NCBI RefSeq assembly: GCF_030973515.1
Contig: NZ_JARGZA010000003.1
Span: forward strand, 186,001 to 250,000
DNA from: Jannaschia maritima
GTDB taxonomy: Bacteria; Pseudomonadota; Alphaproteobacteria; Rhodobacterales; Rhodobacteraceae
Reading direction: 5' to 3'
Length of the DNA stretch: 64,000 bases
Numbering within the stretch: position 1 is the first letter of the stretch; every line of letters begins with the position of its first letter. Shown piece after piece: positions 21,130 through 30,720 of this stretch. Under the pieces are notes generated by a model, which had not been told where the DNA came from, did no database searches, and worked only from the letters and a program-made list of their open reading frames with translations. A program made the translations under genes and the position numbers.

Positions 21130-22095
21130 ATGACCGCGCGCGGGCCCTGGCACCACGGCTCGCCGTCGGACCACTTCGACGGGACGCGGTTCTTCAACCC
21201 CTCCGGCCCGTCGCATCCCGACGCGCTGACCTCCGCCCGCTGGATCGCCACGCGGCGGCAGGCCGACTGGCCGCCCGCCCCGCCGGTCGCCCCGGCCGTG
21301 CCCGACGCCCGGGTGGACGACCTGCGCGTGACCTTCGTGGGCCATGCGACCGTGCTGGTGCAGGTGGCGGGGCGCAACGTGGTGCTGGACCCTCTGTGGT
21401 CGGACCGCGCGTCCCCCGTGGCTTGGGTGGGACCGCAGCGGTGGCACGCACCGGGCGTGGCGTGGGACGACCTGCCGCCCGTCGACTTGGCCGTGGTCAC
21501 CCACAGCCATTACGATCACATGGACGCGCCGACGCTGCGCGGTCTGCGCGACGCGCATCCGTGCCGCTGCGTGGCGCCCTTGGGCAACGACGTGCCCCTG
21601 CGGGCCGAGGTTCCGGGTCTGCCGGTGGACGTCCTGGACTGGGGCGGGACGCTGGACCTGGGCGGCGGCTTCGCGATCACCGCCCTGCCCTGCCGCCACT
21701 GGTCGCAGCGATACGGCGCGGACCGGGATCTGGCGTTGTGGGCGTCGTTCCTGTTGCGGACGCCGGTGGGCGGCGTGCTGCTGATGGGGGACACGGGGTT
21801 CGACGGGGGCCGCCCCTATGCGACCGACGGCCCCGTGCGGCTGGCCGCCATTCCCATCGGCGCATACGCCCCCCGCTGGCACATGGAGCACGAGCATCAG
21901 GACCCCGCCCAAGCGGCCGAAGGGTTCCGCCTGTGCGGGGCGCGCCATGCCGTCGCGACCCATTGGGGCTGCTTCCGCATGACCGACGAGGGGAGGCTGG
22001 ACCCCCCGCGCCTGCTGCGCGACGCGCTGTCGGAGGCGGAGCGGGACAGGTTCCGCGTGCCGGAGCCGGGCGTGGCGTGGGACGTGCCGGCCTAG
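21130..22095 (+). CDS. Metallo-beta-lactamase-fold hydrolase, cytosolic paralogue
   Basis: A 321-aa paralogue of the preceding gene, matching it from [17 protein letters not shown] onward but without any signal peptide. It has the metal motif [33 protein letters not shown] and THWGCF. The tandem pair differs mainly in cell location, suggesting a duplication followed by relocation. It overlaps nothing and converges with the transglycosylase gene, leaving 82 bp. Confidence 0.87.
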   Translation: MTARGPWHHGSPSDHFDGTRFFNPSGPSHPDALTSARWIATRRQADWPPAPPVAPAVPDARVDDLRVTFVGHATVLVQVAGRNVVLDPLWSDRASPVAWVGPQRWHAPGVAWDDLPPVDLAVVTHSHYDHMDAPTLRGLRDAHPCRCVAPLGNDVPLRAEVPGLPVDVLDWGGTLDLGGGFAITALPCRHWSQRYGADRDLALWASFLLRTPVGGVLLMGDTGFDGGRPYATDGPVRLAAIPIGAYAPRWHMEHEHQDPAQAAEGFRLCGARHAVATHWGCFRMTDEGRLDPPRLLRDALSEAERDRFRVPEPGVAWDVPA

Positions 22096-22177
22096 CCGAT
22101 CGTCGTTTCCGGACCGGACCCGGAGACCCCGCAGGTACGGAGGCGTTCCGCCATTCGGCCCGGGCGCGCCCTTCCCG

Positions 22178-24163
22178 TCAGTTGCGCGTGGCCTTCGTTG
22201 CCGTGGCGGCCGGAAGGTCCGCGCCGTATCCGTCGCGCAGCCAGCGGGACAGGGGCATCTCCTCCGGCAGGCCGCGCAGCTGGGCGGCATAGGGCAGAAG
22301 GCTTTCGGACACCCGCATGATGTAGTTGCGCGTTTCGGCGAAGGGGACGTCCTCGATCCAGTCCACCAGGTCCACGGACGGGTCCGACACGCGCCCCAGC
22401 CGCGCCGTCCAGCGATGCGCCCGCGACGGCCCCGCGTTGTAGGCGGCGGGCACGAGGATGGGGGAGCGTCCGAACTCCCCCTCCAGCTCCGCCAGGTAGG
22501 CCGTGCCCAGGCGCGCGTTGTAGAGCGGATCGGCGGTCAGGCGCGGGGCGGAATAGGGCAGGCCCAGATCGCCCGCGACCGCGCGCGCGGTGCCGGGCAT
22601 GACCTGCATCAGGCCGCGCGCGCCGGCATGGGACACGACCACGGGGTCGAACTCGGATTCGCGCCGCGCGATGGACAGCGACAGCTCCGGCGCGACGGGG
22701 CTGGGCAGGGTCGCCAGGTCGGTGACGGGATAGTATCCGCGGTGAAGCTCCAACCCCCGGCGGGCGGCGCGCTTGGCGGTCATCAGCGCGATGTGCGGCT
22801 CGTCCCAACGCAGGATCTCGTCGATCAGGGTGCCGATCAGGGGGCGGTCCAGGGTTTCGGCCATGTGGGCCGCGAACCGTTCCGCGAGGCTGCGCTCGCC
22901 CAGGGCGGCCAGCTTGCGGGCGGCGTCGAGCACGGTGCTGCGGGCCAGGGGCGTGTCGGCCAGGGCCGGGAAGACTTCGTCCCCCGCGAGGTTCGGGTCG
23001 GGCGGCAGGCCGGCGCGTTCGGCGGCAAGCTGGCCGTAGAAGCTGGTCTGGTAGCGCCCCCCCGCCGCATAGGCCGCCCGCGCGCCCGCCGCGTCGCCCG
23101 CCTCCTGCAGGGCGCGGCCCAGCCAATAGCCCGCCCGCCCCTTCGAGATGGGCGAGGCCACGGCGGCGTCCATCCGGCGGAAGTGTTCGGCCGCCGCACC
23201 CGGGTCGTCGCGGAAGCGCAGCGCGATGTAGCCCGCCAGCCATTCGATCTGCCCCGCCAGGCGGTGGCCCGGCGGCAGGTGGTTGTTCGCGGCAACGCGG
23301 TACGCGTCCGCGAGGCGGCCGTCCTGCATCAGCCCGCGCGCCAGGCGCAGGCGGTGCGCCGCCCAGGCGGGCGGGTCGCCCAGGGCATCGGCCCCGGCGT
23401 CGTTCGCGAACAGCATTTCCAGCGCGGAGTCGCGGCGCCCCTTCCCCAGCCGCCAGCTGAAGCGTTCGTAGGCCAGGCTGTGGTGATCCGCCCAGCCGTC
23501 GGGCAGCGCCTCGATCAGGGTGTCGACGCCCGCGCGTTCCTCGCGCAGGGCGATGCGGGCCCGGGCGAGCGCGGCCTCGGGGCCGCCGACCAGGTCCAGC
23601 ATCCGCTCGGCCGATTCCGTGTGTCCATCCCAGACCATGGCGTCCAGGCGCGCGGGGTGGAACGGGGCGAGCAGGTCGCCGAAGACCGCGAGGAAGCCCG
23701 CCTGCGCGGCGGCGGTCATCGGCTTCTCCAGCCAGGCGTCGATCGACGCGGCCTCCGCGGCGCCGATGCGATCCAGGGCCCGCAGGGCGATGGCCAGGCG
23801 CAGGGCGCCCTCGGCGGTGCGCGGTGGCTCGCCGCCCAGGAACGCCACGACCCGTTCGGGCGGCAGCGCGGCGGGCATCATGCGTTCGGCCTGGGCCCGC
23901 AGGAGCGGCAGGCCGGGCCAGTCCGGGTTGCGTTCGATGAAGGCGGCGGCTTCGGCGAAGGTGCCTTCGCGGGCGCGCAGGAGGTGCCAGTCGAGGACGT
24001 CGCGCAGGACGGGGTCGTCCACGCGCGACCGCGCCGCACGGGTCGCGTCGTATTGCTGCGCGCGGAAGCGGTCGAGGCCCAGCTCGAACTCGGTCTCCGC
24101 TGCTGCGGGCCAAGACAGGAGAGCCACGGCCGCGGCCAGACCCAGACGTCGCAGAACAGACAT
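22178..24163 (-). CDS. Soluble lytic murein transglycosylase (Slt70-like)
   Basis: A 661-aa periplasmic enzyme that cuts peptidoglycan to 1,6-anhydro-MurNAc products. Signal peptide at residues 1-22 (ending PAAAE), a long alpha-helical superhelix (about 30-460) and a C-terminal goose-lysozyme-like domain: [12 protein letters not shown] with the catalytic Glu, [15 protein letters not shown], then [10 protein letters not shown] and [14 protein letters not shown]. The size and domain order are those of Slt70. Start at 24163; an ATG three codons earlier is possible. Confidence 0.93.
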   Translation of the reverse strand: MSVLRRLGLAAAVALLSWPAAAETEFELGLDRFRAQQYDATRAARSRVDDPVLRDVLDWHLLRAREGTFAEAAAFIERNPDWPGLPLLRAQAERMMPAALPPERVVAFLGGEPPRTAEGALRLAIALRALDRIGAAEAASIDAWLEKPMTAAAQAGFLAVFGDLLAPFHPARLDAMVWDGHTESAERMLDLVGGPEAALARARIALREERAGVDTLIEALPDGWADHHSLAYERFSWRLGKGRRDSALEMLFANDAGADALGDPPAWAAHRLRLARGLMQDGRLADAYRVAANNHLPPGHRLAGQIEWLAGYIALRFRDDPGAAAEHFRRMDAAVASPISKGRAGYWLGRALQEAGDAAGARAAYAAGGRYQTSFYGQLAAERAGLPPDPNLAGDEVFPALADTPLARSTVLDAARKLAALGERSLAERFAAHMAETLDRPLIGTLIDEILRWDEPHIALMTAKRAARRGLELHRGYYPVTDLATLPSPVAPELSLSIARRESEFDPVVVSHAGARGLMQVMPGTARAVAGDLGLPYSAPRLTADPLYNARLGTAYLAELEGEFGRSPILVPAAYNAGPSRAHRWTARLGRVSDPSVDLVDWIEDVPFAETRNYIMRVSESLLPYAAQLRGLPEEMPLSRWLRDGYGADLPAATATKATRN

Positions 24164-24310
24164 CGCCACCACCCTTCGCTTCCCCCGGTCCGCCCTCTAG
24201 CGCAATCGCGCGCTCGCCGGAACCCGCCCGCCCGTCGCTTCTTGTTCCTGCGGCCACCCGCCGCTACACGCCGCGCGGACCGTCGCGTCGACGTCGAGGG
24301 AGGGACCGTC

Positions 24311-25183
24311 ATGTTCAAGGGTTCGATGGTGGCGCTGGTGACCCCGTTCGCGGGGGATGCGGTCGATGGCACCGCGTTGGACGCGCTGGTGGACTGGCAC
24401 GTGGAGGCGGGGACGTCCGCCTTGGTCCCCGTGGGCACGACGGGCGAGTCCCCCACCCTGACGCATGCCGAGCACGAGGCCGTGGTCACGGCCGTGGTGC
24501 GACGGGCCGACGGGCGGGTGCCCGTGATCGCGGGCGCGGGATCCAACAACACCGCGGAGGCCCTGCACTACGTCCGTCATGCGAAGGACGCGGGCGCGGA
24601 TGCGGCCCTGGTGGTGGTCCCCTATTACAACAAGCCGACGCAGGACGGCCTCTTGCGGCACTTCGAGGCCGTGGCCGAGGTCGGGCTGCCGATCGTGATC
24701 TACAACATCCCGGGCCGGTCCGCCGTGGACATGACGCCCGCCACCATGGGTCGGTTGGCGCAGCATCCGGCGATCGTGGGCGTGAAGGACGCGACCGGCG
24801 ACCTAGCGCGGGTCAGCGCGCAGCGCATCGCTTGCGGGGCGGACTTCGTGCAGCTGTCGGGCGAGGACGCGACGGCGCACGGGTTCAACGCCCAGGGCGG
24901 CGTGGGCTGCATCAGCGTCACCGCCAACGTGGCGCCGAAACTGCTGGCCGAGATGCAGGCGGCGTGCCTGGCGAACGACTATGCCACCGCGCTGACGATT
25001 CAGGACCGACTGATGCCGCTGCACGGGGCCATCTTCGCCGAACCGGGGCTGGCGGGCGCCAAGCACGCGCTGTCGCTGCTTGGACGCTGCGGACCGGACG
25101 TGCGCCTGCCGCTGGTTCCCGTGACCGACGCCGCGGGCGGGCGGATCGAATCCGCGATGCGGATGGCCGGCCTGTTGCATTGA
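24311..25183 (+). CDS. dapA: 4-hydroxy-tetrahydrodipicolinate synthase
   Basis: A 290-aa TIM-barrel aldolase of lysine and diaminopimelate synthesis. It starts [13 protein letters not shown]; the GTTGES motif, the tyrosine in YNIPGRS and the Schiff-base lysine in [11 protein letters not shown] are present. GGAGGGA lies upstream of the ATG. The stop overlaps the start of the MFS gene. It is divergent from the transglycosylase, a peptidoglycan link of genes. Confidence 0.96.
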   Translation: MFKGSMVALVTPFAGDAVDGTALDALVDWHVEAGTSALVPVGTTGESPTLTHAEHEAVVTAVVRRADGRVPVIAGAGSNNTAEALHYVRHAKDAGADAALVVVPYYNKPTQDGLLRHFEAVAEVGLPIVIYNIPGRSAVDMTPATMGRLAQHPAIVGVKDATGDLARVSAQRIACGADFVQLSGEDATAHGFNAQGGVGCISVTANVAPKLLAEMQAACLANDYATALTIQDRLMPLHGAIFAEPGLAGAKHALSLLGRCGPDVRLPLVPVTDAAGGRIESAMRMAGLLH

Positions 25184-26358
25184 CCACCCCCGCCCCCGCC
25201 GTCCCGCGGGGGCTGATACCGCTTCTGTCGGCTGCAAACTTCGCCATCGGCATGGGGGCGTTCCTGGTGATCGGGGCTCTGACGCCCATCGCCGGCGGCC
25301 TGTCGCTGAGCCCGGAGGGCGCGGGCTGGATCCTGACGGTCTATGCCCTGTCCTATGCCGTGCTGTCGCCGCTGCTGGTGGCGTCCACCGGGCGGATCGG
25401 GCGCCGCACGGTCCTGGTGGCGGGGCTGGGCACGTTCGCCATCGCGGCGGTCGCGTCCGCCCTCGCCCCGTCCCTGGCCGCCCTGTTGGGCGCGCGGGTC
25501 CTGGCGGCGGCGGGCGCAGGCCTCACGACCCCCGTCGGCGCGGCCATCGCCGCCGCCCTGGCCCCGCCGGAGGCGCGGGGTCGGACGCTGGCGCTGGTGT
25601 TCCTGGGGCTGACCGTGGCGCAGGTGGTCGGCGTGCCGTTCGGGTCCTGGGTCGCCTATACGTTCGGGTGGCGCGCGGCATTCTGGATCGTGGCGGTCCT
25701 GGCGGGCGCCTGCGCGCTCGCGGCGTGGCGGATCGTGCCTGCGGGGCTGCGGTTCCAACCGGTCCGCATGGCCGATCTGGGGGCGGTGCTGGCCGATCGC
25801 CGACTGGTCTTCGCGATCCTGTTCACCGCGACGTACCTGGCCGCGATCTACGTCCCCTTCACCTACCTCGCGCCCTTGCTGGAGGCGACGGTGGGCCTGG
25901 GCCGGGACGGCGTCACCGCGATGCTGGTCGTGGCCGGGCTGGGTGCCGTCGCCGGCAACCTGGCGGGCGGGGCGCTGGCGGACCGGCTGGGGCCGGTGCA
26001 GACGCTGATCCTGCTGGCCGCGGCGCAGGTGGCCGCGATGCCGATGCTGTCGTCGCTGCCTCTGCCCCTGGGCTGGGTCGCCCTGCTGATCCTCGGGTGG
26101 AACGCCGCCGGATACGCGTTCAACTCGGGCCAGCAGGTGCGGATCGTCGGCTTGGCCGGGCCCCGCGCGCCGGTGGCGCTGTCGCTGCACGCGGCGTCCA
26201 TCTACCTCGGCGCGGCGATCGGCGCCGCGGCCGGCGGATGGGTCATCGCCGGATATGGCCTGCGGGGGCTGGGCGTGGCGGGCGGGCTGGCCGCCGTGCT
26301 GGCCCTGGCGCACATCGTGGCGTCCCACCGGCTGGACGGACGGTCCGTGCGCCCTTAG
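25180..26358 (+). CDS. MFS transporter, drug/arabinose-efflux type, TTG start
   Basis: A 392-aa protein with about 12 hydrophobic segments. The loop 2-3 signature ([14 protein letters not shown]) and [24 protein letters not shown] are typical of the DHA1 / AraJ-type efflux carriers. No ATG lies at the N terminus: the first helix begins 12 codons after a TTG at 25180, which overlaps the dapA stop by 4 bp. That TTG is taken as the start, by coupling. The substrate is unknown. Confidence 0.85.
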   Translation: MTTPAPAVPRGLIPLLSAANFAIGMGAFLVIGALTPIAGGLSLSPEGAGWILTVYALSYAVLSPLLVASTGRIGRRTVLVAGLGTFAIAAVASALAPSLAALLGARVLAAAGAGLTTPVGAAIAAALAPPEARGRTLALVFLGLTVAQVVGVPFGSWVAYTFGWRAAFWIVAVLAGACALAAWRIVPAGLRFQPVRMADLGAVLADRRLVFAILFTATYLAAIYVPFTYLAPLLEATVGLGRDGVTAMLVVAGLGAVAGNLAGGALADRLGPVQTLILLAAAQVAAMPMLSSLPLPLGWVALLILGWNAAGYAFNSGQQVRIVGLAGPRAPVALSLHAASIYLGAAIGAAAGGWVIAGYGLRGLGVAGGLAAVLALAHIVASHRLDGRSVRP

Positions 26359-26367
26359 GTGCGGGGC

Positions 26368-26847
26368 ATGGCCAAGAAGACCGTGGACGAGAAGAACTAC
26401 AAGGTCGTCGCCGAGAACCGGCGCGCGCGCTACGATTATGCCATCGAGGACGACATCGAGGTCGGCATCATGCTGCAGGGGTCCGAGGTGAAGTCCCTGC
26501 GCGAGGGCCAGGCCAACATCGCGGAAAGCTATTGCGAGGTGAAGGACGGCGAGCTGTGGCTGACCAACGGCTACATCGCGCCCTATGCCCCCGCCGTAAC
26601 CTGGGGCCACGAGGAGAAGCGCCGCCGCAAGCTGCTGGCGTCCCGCAAGGAGATCGCGAAGCTGTGGAACGCCACCGCGCGGGAAGGGTACACGCTGGTG
26701 CCGCTGGTGATGTACTTCAACCACCGGGGCATGGTGAAGCTGAAGATCGCCGTGGCCAAGGGCAAGAACCAGGCCGACAAGCGCGAAACGTCCGCCAAGC
26801 GCGACTGGCAGCGCCAGAAGGCGCGTCTGCTGCGGGAGCATTCCTGA
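26368..26847 (+). CDS. smpB: SsrA-binding protein
   Basis: A 159-aa protein that binds tmRNA and brings it to stalled ribosomes. Marks: [27 protein letters not shown], the [14 protein letters not shown] block and the basic C-terminal tail beginning [11 protein letters not shown] and continuing into KRDWQR. The ATG at 26368 is used; a GTG nine bases earlier is less likely. It is nine bases downstream of the MFS gene. The tmRNA gene itself was not found in the window. Confidence 0.97.
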   Translation: MAKKTVDEKNYKVVAENRRARYDYAIEDDIEVGIMLQGSEVKSLREGQANIAESYCEVKDGELWLTNGYIAPYAPAVTWGHEEKRRRKLLASRKEIAKLWNATAREGYTLVPLVMYFNHRGMVKLKIAVAKGKNQADKRETSAKRDWQRQKARLLREHS

Positions 26848-26923
26848 CGCCCCCATCGCGCACGGGTCGTTGCGCGGCCCACCCTTCCCCGGTATCGGCC
26901 CCCGCGGAAAGGATGGTGCCGTC

Positions 26924-27793
26924 ATGTCCACCGCCGCGAAGCCCGACGACCCCGCGACCCTGGTCTCGACCGACTGGCTGGCCGCACGGATGACGTCGCC
27001 CGACCTGCGGGTGATCGACGCGTCATGGTACATGCCCGACAGCGGCCGCGACCCCCGCGCGGAGTACGAGGTCGCGCATATCCCCGGCGCCCGCTTCCTC
27101 ACGCTGGAGGAGGTCAGCGACGGACGCTCCGCCCTGCCGCACATGGCGCCGCCGGTGGACAAGTTCATGTCCCGGATGCGTCGCATCGGGGTGGGCGACG
27201 GACACACGATCGTCGTACACGACGGGGCCGAGCGCGGGCAGTTCAGCGCCCCGCGGCTGTGGTGGCTGTTGCGGGTGTTCGGGCGGCGGGCCGCCGTGCT
27301 GGACGGCGGCCTTTCGAAATGGCGGGCGGAGGGCCGGCCCCTGACGGCGGACCGCACCGCCATCCGCGACCGGCACATGACGGTGACGCCCGACCCGACC
27401 CTGATGCGCGACGTGACCGACGTGGCCCGCGCCTCCAAGCTGGGGCACCCGCAGATCGTGGACGCCCGCGGACCGTCGCGGTTTCGTGGCGAGGCGCCCG
27501 AACCGCGCCCCGGCCTGCGGGCGGGCCACATCCCCGGATCGCGCAACTTGCACTATGCCACGCTGTTCGACGCGGACGGCACGATGAAGGCGCCCGGGGA
27601 CCTGCGCATCGCATTCGCGGAGGCCGGGATCGACCCGTCGAAGCCCGTCGTCACCACCTGCGGGTCGGGCGTGACGGCGGCGATCGTGAACCTGGCACTG
27701 GCCCGGATGGGCGCGCGGGACCACGCGCTCTACGACGGGTCGTGGGCGGAATGGGGCATGTACCCCGACCTGGACGTGGAGGTGGGCGCATGA
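26924..27793 (+). CDS. sseA: 3-mercaptopyruvate sulfurtransferase (tandem rhodanese)
   Basis: A 289-aa protein with two rhodanese domains. The N-terminal one (VIDASWYMP, YEVAHIPGARF) lacks the Cys; the C-terminal one has the active Cys in TTCGSGVTAAI near residue 245, whose CGSGVT form is that of mercaptopyruvate enzymes, not thiosulfate rhodaneses. It moves sulfur from 3-mercaptopyruvate to thiol acceptors. GGAAAGGATGG precedes the ATG. The stop overlaps the aminotransferase start by 4 bp. Confidence 0.94.
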   Translation: MSTAAKPDDPATLVSTDWLAARMTSPDLRVIDASWYMPDSGRDPRAEYEVAHIPGARFLTLEEVSDGRSALPHMAPPVDKFMSRMRRIGVGDGHTIVVHDGAERGQFSAPRLWWLLRVFGRRAAVLDGGLSKWRAEGRPLTADRTAIRDRHMTVTPDPTLMRDVTDVARASKLGHPQIVDARGPSRFRGEAPEPRPGLRAGHIPGSRNLHYATLFDADGTMKAPGDLRIAFAEAGIDPSKPVVTTCGSGVTAAIVNLALARMGARDHALYDGSWAEWGMYPDLDVEVGA

Positions 27794-28971
27794 CCCTGTT
27801 GGACGGACTGCCGCAAGCCAAGCCGGACGGCATCCTGGCCCTGATGGCGGCGTTCCGGGACGACCCACGGTCGGACAAGATCGATTTGGGCGTGGGCGTC
27901 TATCGCGATGCCCGGGGTCGCACGCCGGTCATGCGCGCGGTGAAGGCGGCGGAGCGCGTCCTGTTGGAAACGCAGGACACCAAGACCTATACCGGGTTGC
28001 CGGGCGATCCGGCCTTCGCCCGGGCGCTGGCGGGGCTGGTGATGGGCGCGGACGCGGACCTGGACGGACTGGCCATGGCGGCCGCGCCGGGGGGCACGGG
28101 GGCGGTGCACCAGGCGTTGCAGCTCGTGCGGATGGGGAACGCGGGCGCGACGGTCTGGCTGCCGGACCCGACCTGGCCAAACCACCCCGCCATCGCCGGG
28201 CACGTGGGGCTGGAGCGGCGGTCGTACCGGTACCTCGACCCGGCCGCGCAGGCGGTGGACCTGGAGGGGATGCTGCGCGATCTGGGCCGGACGAAGGCCG
28301 GGGACGTGGTGGTGCTGCACGGGTGCTGCCACAACCCGACGGGCGCGGACCCGCGGCCCGGGGACTGGGCACGCATCGCGGATGCGCTGGCCGCGACGGG
28401 CGCCGTCCCCCTGATCGACCTCGCCTATCTGGGGCTGGGCGACGGGCTGGACCGGGACGCCGCGGGCCTGCGGACCGTGCTGGACGCGGTGCCGGAAGGG
28501 ATGGTGGCGGTGTCGTGCTCCAAGAACTTCGGGCTGTACCGGGAACGGGCGGGCCTGCTGATCGTGCGGGGGGGCGACCGGGCGCGGGTGCAGGGGGCGG
28601 TGGAGGCCTTGAACCGACTGACCTATAGCTTTCCCCCCGATCACGGGGCGCGGGTGGTGCAGACCGTGCTGGACGACCCCGCCCTGCGCGCCGAATGGGA
28701 AGGCGAGCTGGCGGAGATGCGGGGCGGTATTGCCGTTCTACGTCAGCGACTTAGAGACGATATGCGGGACCTGACTGGGTCCGACCGGTTCGGGTTCGTG
28801 GCCGCGCAGAAGGGCATGTTCAGTCGGCTGGACGCCAGCCCCGAACAGGTGGCGGCCCTGCGGGACGAGCATGGGGTGTACGTGGTGGGCGACGGGCGGA
28901 TGAACCTGGCGGGGCTTGACGCGGGCACCGTTCCGATCCTGGCCCGCGCGCTGGTGGCGGTGGGGTTGTAG
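27790..28971 (+). CDS. Aromatic/aspartate aminotransferase (class I, TyrB-like)
   Basis: A 393-aa PLP enzyme of the aspartate/tyrosine aminotransferase group. Marks: DKIDLGVGVYRD, YTGLPGDPAF, PTWPNHPAI, GCCHNPTGAD, LIDLAYLGLGDGLD, the PLP lysine in SCSKNFGLYRERAG and MFSRLD near the end. The substrate-binding Arg expected near the C terminus is replaced in part (GDGRMNLAG). It overlaps sseA by ATGA; the pair could turn cysteine into 3-mercaptopyruvate and then pass on the sulfur, an inference from coupling. Confidence 0.92.
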   Translation: MTLLDGLPQAKPDGILALMAAFRDDPRSDKIDLGVGVYRDARGRTPVMRAVKAAERVLLETQDTKTYTGLPGDPAFARALAGLVMGADADLDGLAMAAAPGGTGAVHQALQLVRMGNAGATVWLPDPTWPNHPAIAGHVGLERRSYRYLDPAAQAVDLEGMLRDLGRTKAGDVVVLHGCCHNPTGADPRPGDWARIADALAATGAVPLIDLAYLGLGDGLDRDAAGLRTVLDAVPEGMVAVSCSKNFGLYRERAGLLIVRGGDRARVQGAVEALNRLTYSFPPDHGARVVQTVLDDPALRAEWEGELAEMRGGIAVLRQRLRDDMRDLTGSDRFGFVAAQKGMFSRLDASPEQVAALRDEHGVYVVGDGRMNLAGLDAGTVPILARALVAVGL

Positions 28972-29050
28972 GCCCCCGTCCATGGGGTTAGGCGGCGCCT
29001 GCCCTTCGGGGCCATGTCGCCTGCCACCATGTCAAAACGGGTCCAAGTCC

Positions 29051-29659
29051 ATGATCTTCCTTCCTTATGTCGCCGCGATGGCGGCGATCGTCGTCCTGTC
29101 CAACATCGGCGTGCAGTTCCTGCTGGCCGACGGCTATCTGACCTGGGGGGCGTTCACCTATCCCCTGGCGTTCCTCGTCACCGACGTCGCAAACCGCCGG
29201 CAAGGCGCTGATTTCGCGCGCAAAGTCGTCCTGGCCGGCTTCGGCACGGGGTTGGTTTGCTCGTTGATCGGGACGCAGGTCGTGGGAGAGTTCGGGCCGC
29301 TCGTCACGCTGCGGATCGCGTTGGCGTCGGGGGTCGCGTTCCTGGCCGCGCAGCTGATCGACGTCGCGGTCTTCGCGAAGCTGCGGGGCGGGGCCTGGTG
29401 GCGCGCGCCGCTGACGTCGACGCTGATCGGGTCGAGCGTGGACACGGCGTTGTTCTTCACGATCGCCTTCGCCGGTTTCCTTTCGTTCCCAACGGCTTGG
29501 GGCGACGTGGGCTGGGCGCAGGACCCGACGCCGGCGGGGCCCCTGTGGGTCGCGCTGGCGCTGGCGGACTGGGCGGTGAAGCTGGGAATCGCGGCGCTGG
29601 CGCTGGTGCCGTTCCGGGTGATGACGCGCCGCACGGGAATCGCGCCGTCGGGGGGTTGA
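29051..29659 (+). CDS. yhhQ: Queuosine precursor transporter
   Basis: A 202-aa inner-membrane protein with about six hydrophobic segments, typical of the VUT/COG1738 family that imports queuosine precursors such as preQ0 or preQ1. Marks: LSNIGVQF, AFTYPLAFLVTDVANRR (the family signature), and AQLIDVAVFAKLR followed by STLIGSSVDTALFF. The ATG at 29051 was chosen. No preQ1 riboswitch could be recognised in the 79 bases upstream by eye. Confidence 0.93.
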   Translation: MIFLPYVAAMAAIVVLSNIGVQFLLADGYLTWGAFTYPLAFLVTDVANRRQGADFARKVVLAGFGTGLVCSLIGTQVVGEFGPLVTLRIALASGVAFLAAQLIDVAVFAKLRGGAWWRAPLTSTLIGSSVDTALFFTIAFAGFLSFPTAWGDVGWAQDPTPAGPLWVALALADWAVKLGIAALALVPFRVMTRRTGIAPSGG

Positions 29660-29720
29660 CTGGAGCGTCCGCGATGTCAACTTCCCCCCTATCGGCAACA
29701 TAGCGAAAGGAGGTGATCCA

Positions 29721-29777
29721 GTGTCTAGAAAGGTATTGGAGAGAGGCGTCGGGACAACCGCGGAGGTCCGTGCGTAA
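29721..29777 (+). CDS. Putative 18-codon mini-ORF with extended Shine-Dalgarno
   Basis: GTG at 29721 opens 18 codons (reading VSRKVLERGVGTTAEVRA) and ends at TAA. It is preceded by AAAGGAGGTGATCCAG (29706-29721), which matches the reverse complement of the 16S rRNA 3' tail over about 16 bases, ending on the first base of the GTG; normal sites match 4-6. After the stop the same frame stays open for 20 more codons, and a terminator follows at 29848. It could be a leader peptide or a small protein. There is no family match; expression is unknown. Confidence 0.4.
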   Translation: MSRKVLERGVGTTAEVRA

Positions 29778-29847
29778 GGCAGCCCTTACCGCAAGGATTT
29801 CAGTGAGTTGGGGTACACTCTAACCGGCCCCGCCTCCTGACTTTCGG

Positions 29848-29888
29848 AAGCCCGTTCCCGGCCGTTGGGAGCGGGCTTCTTCGTTTGC
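29848..29888 (+). terminator. Rho-independent terminator after the mini-ORF unit
   Basis: AAGCCCGTTCCC pairs with GGGAGCGGGCTT (12 bp including one G-U pair) around a 7-base loop, followed by CTTCGTTT. The pyrimidine-rich tail supports rightward termination of the short unit and perhaps of yhhQ. Confidence 0.8.
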
Positions 29889-29954
29889 GTCGAATGCCGC
29901 GGGTCCGCGCAACGCCGCGCAACGGGTCGCGGGAGTGTTGCCAAAAGGACGCAT

Positions 29955-29987
29955 GCACCCCCCGTGCACCCCCCGTACACCCCCCGT
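29955..29987. repeat. Tandem 11-bp repeat, three units
   Basis: Three consecutive copies of (G/A)CACCCCCCGT, with the first base of unit three changed to A. A short C-rich minisatellite, prone to slippage. No gene overlaps it. Confidence 0.85.
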
Positions 29988-30066
29988 GCATACCGCTAAG
30001 CAGACGCGGCATCGTGCGTTTCGACGGTCTTGCCGTGCGGTGGCGTTCCGTGCGGGGGGTGGTCCG

Positions 30067-30088
30067 GCGGACCGCTGGAGCGGTCCGC
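30067..30088. repeat. Perfect palindromic hairpin, 10-bp stem
   Basis: GCGGACCGCT and AGCGGTCCGC are perfect reverse complements with a 2-base loop (GG). It is the first of two adjacent strong hairpins and has no U-tract on either side. Confidence 0.75.
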
Positions 30089-30100
30089 GCTGCGGTCCTC

Positions 30101-30123
30101 GGGCCGGTCCCCCGGACCGGCCC
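30101..30123. repeat. Perfect palindromic hairpin, 10-bp stem
   Basis: GGGCCGGTCC and GGACCGGCCC are perfect reverse complements around CCC. Together with the hairpin 12 bp to its left it forms a paired palindrome, both built on the GGTCC/GGACC core. Confidence 0.75.
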
Positions 30124-30266
30124 GTCGCTGCGCGACCGGTCCTCCGCCCCCGTACATACGCGACGTCGCCCCCCGGATTCATCCATCGTTCACCACCACC
30201 GTGCGGTGAGGGTCCGTTAACCGCTCCGCCCCAGATCGGTCCGCGATGCGATCCGGGGAGGCTTCG

Positions 30267-30611
30267 ATGCGGACGACCGACGTGAAGGGCAAGAAGCGGG
30301 ACCACCTGAACGACCTGTTCCGGCAGATGAGCCGGCTGGAATGGGACCTGATGCACGACGTGACCGTCAAGATGCGCCTGCCCCGCGAGTGGGAGGAGAT
30401 CTGGGAAACGCGGTCCCCGGCGAAGACGCGGGTGACGGTGCGCCTGGACGACGACGTCCTGAAGTTCTTCCGCGCGATGGGGGACGGATACGGGCCGCGC
30501 ATGAACGCCGTCCTGCGGACGTTCATGCTGGCCCGGCTGTCCGGGATGATGGAGGGGGAGGACCTGCCGGAGGCGTACCGGGAGAAGTGGCTGGGCAAGG
30601 CGCGGCCGTGA
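30267..30611 (+). CDS. BrnA-type antitoxin family protein, without an adjacent BrnT
   Basis: A 114-aa protein. The second half has the BrnA ribbon-helix-helix form: KTRVTVRLDDDVLKFFRAMG, then RMNAVLRTFMLARL. BrnA normally binds DNA and neutralises the RelE-like toxin BrnT from a gene just upstream. Here the upstream 600 bp has no BrnT-like frame and the N-terminal half (DLMHDVTVKMRLPREWEEIW) is extended, so this is an orphan or a solitary regulator. GGGGAGG precedes the ATG at 30267. Confidence 0.8.
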   Translation: MRTTDVKGKKRDHLNDLFRQMSRLEWDLMHDVTVKMRLPREWEEIWETRSPAKTRVTVRLDDDVLKFFRAMGDGYGPRMNAVLRTFMLARLSGMMEGEDLPEAYREKWLGKARP

Positions 30612-30720
30612 CGGGACGCCCGGCCCCACCGCGCTCGGCGGCGATGTCGTTCCACGAGCCGGCGAGGGTGATCGTCCGACGCCGTGGGCGGCCCGGGTAG
30701 GGCCGGACGCGTCGGGCTGG

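Larger units (their letters stand above)
29660..30266. other. 607-bp intergenic region: mini-ORF unit, repeats and palindromes
   Basis: No conserved protein-coding gene of normal size is seen. The left part holds a short unit (extended Shine-Dalgarno, 18-codon ORF, terminator; 29706-29888). The right part has three 11-bp tandem units (29955-29987) and two strong hairpins (30067-30088, 30101-30123), then the leader of the BrnA-like gene. TTGACT at 29656 could be a -35 element for the mini-ORF unit, but no good -10 was found. Confidence 0.6.

Noticed and set aside
28972-29050. A preQ1 riboswitch before the queuosine-precursor transporter
   Set aside because: No conserved preQ1 aptamer sequence could be recognised by eye. 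A covariance-model search would decide.
29706-29721. A 16S rRNA gene end
   Set aside because: Only about 16 bases match the complement of the 16S tail and the surroundings do not; it is better read as an extended Shine-Dalgarno.
29955-29987. A CRISPR array
   Set aside because: The units are 11 bp, directly adjacent and without spacers; no cas genes are present.
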